Of a DNA stretch of 12,355 nucleotides, positions 12,305 through 12,355 are shown piece after piece (position 1 is the stretch's first letter; each line of letters opens with the position of its first letter). Below the pieces are notes generated by a model. That model made no database searches. It was not told where the DNA came from and saw only the letters and a list, made by a program, of their open reading frames with translations. A program made the position numbers and the translations under genes. Origin of the DNA: CAIJNA01 sp964516815 (GTDB lineage Bacteria; Campylobacterota; Campylobacteria; Campylobacterales; Arcobacteraceae); assembly GCA_964516815.1 (NCBI GenBank), contig CAZEXK010000032.1, forward strand, positions 1 to 12,355, written 5' to 3'.

Positions 12305-12355
12305 TTACTTTATAGCCTTTTCATAGTATTTTTTAAGAAGCCTTGAATATATTAA
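12305..12355 (-). CDS. Possible 3' end of a minus-strand gene cut by the window edge
   Basis: From the right edge, the minus strand reads LIYSRLLKKYYEKAIK followed by TAA at 12307-12305, an open stretch of 16 codons with a helical, Lys-rich character typical of a protein C-terminus. It would converge on aguB, with 59 nt between stops that hold no clear hairpin. The stretch is too short to assign a family, and chance is quite possible. Confidence 0.35.
   Translation of the reverse strand, partial: LIYSRLLKKYYEKAIK

Overview
This 12.4 kb window is very AT-rich and gene-dense. It looks chromosomal and housekeeping, most likely from a member of the Campylobacterota close to Arcobacter. That placement is an inference from base composition, the tlyA-ribF pairing, the protein character, and promoters that show a good -10 box but no clear -35. 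I see no insertion sequence, phage gene, CRISPR array or transfer signature.

Layout. Positions 4-378 hold four tRNA genes (Lys-UUU, Val-UAC, Glu-UUC, Asp-GUC), followed 21 nt later by an unrecognised 189-aa protein (400-969). Positions 966-1118 hold the decayed remnant of a response-regulator receiver domain. A YigZ/IMPACT-family gene (1108-1653, minus) diverges from tlyA (1667-2380, rRNA ribose methyltransferase), which is followed by ribF (2412-3248, FAD synthesis). On the minus strand, a two-domain SagB-type nitroreductase-fold protein (3789-5375) is followed by a small lytic transglycosylase (3251-3673). The transglycosylase's signal peptide is readable upstream of its first ATG but has no standard start codon. 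Diverging from the SagB-like gene is an ADP-ribosylglycohydrolase-family protein (5498-6562) with altered metal motifs.

A tightly coupled operon follows (6610-9402): a membrane-anchored thioredoxin-fold protein, queD, queE and aguA, each start overlapping the previous stop. Convergent to it is an M48 metalloprotease lipoprotein (9415-10212, minus). A Tas-like aldo/keto reductase (10298-11317) diverges from that gene, then come a hairpin terminator and aguB (11376-12245). The last 51 nt may be the 3' end of a minus-strand gene.

How the genes work together. QueD and QueE make 7-carboxy-7-deazaguanine, the precursor of queuosine in GUN-anticodon tRNAs; the tRNA-Asp(GUC) at the window start is such a substrate. 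AguA and AguB together convert agmatine through N-carbamoylputrescine to putrescine, although they are separated by two unrelated genes. TlyA modifies rRNA and RibF supplies FMN and FAD, the former being the expected cofactor of the SagB-like protein.

Most noteworthy: the receiver-domain relic, the transglycosylase start problem, three genes (tlyA, ribF, sagB-like) whose -10 boxes sit 5-6 nt from the ATG and so may be leaderless, the SagB-like/ADP-ribosylglycohydrolase divergent pair, and the unusual cysteine pattern of QueE. I did not find a clear-cut novel multi-gene system; the SagB-like/ADP-ribosylglycohydrolase pair is the best candidate.
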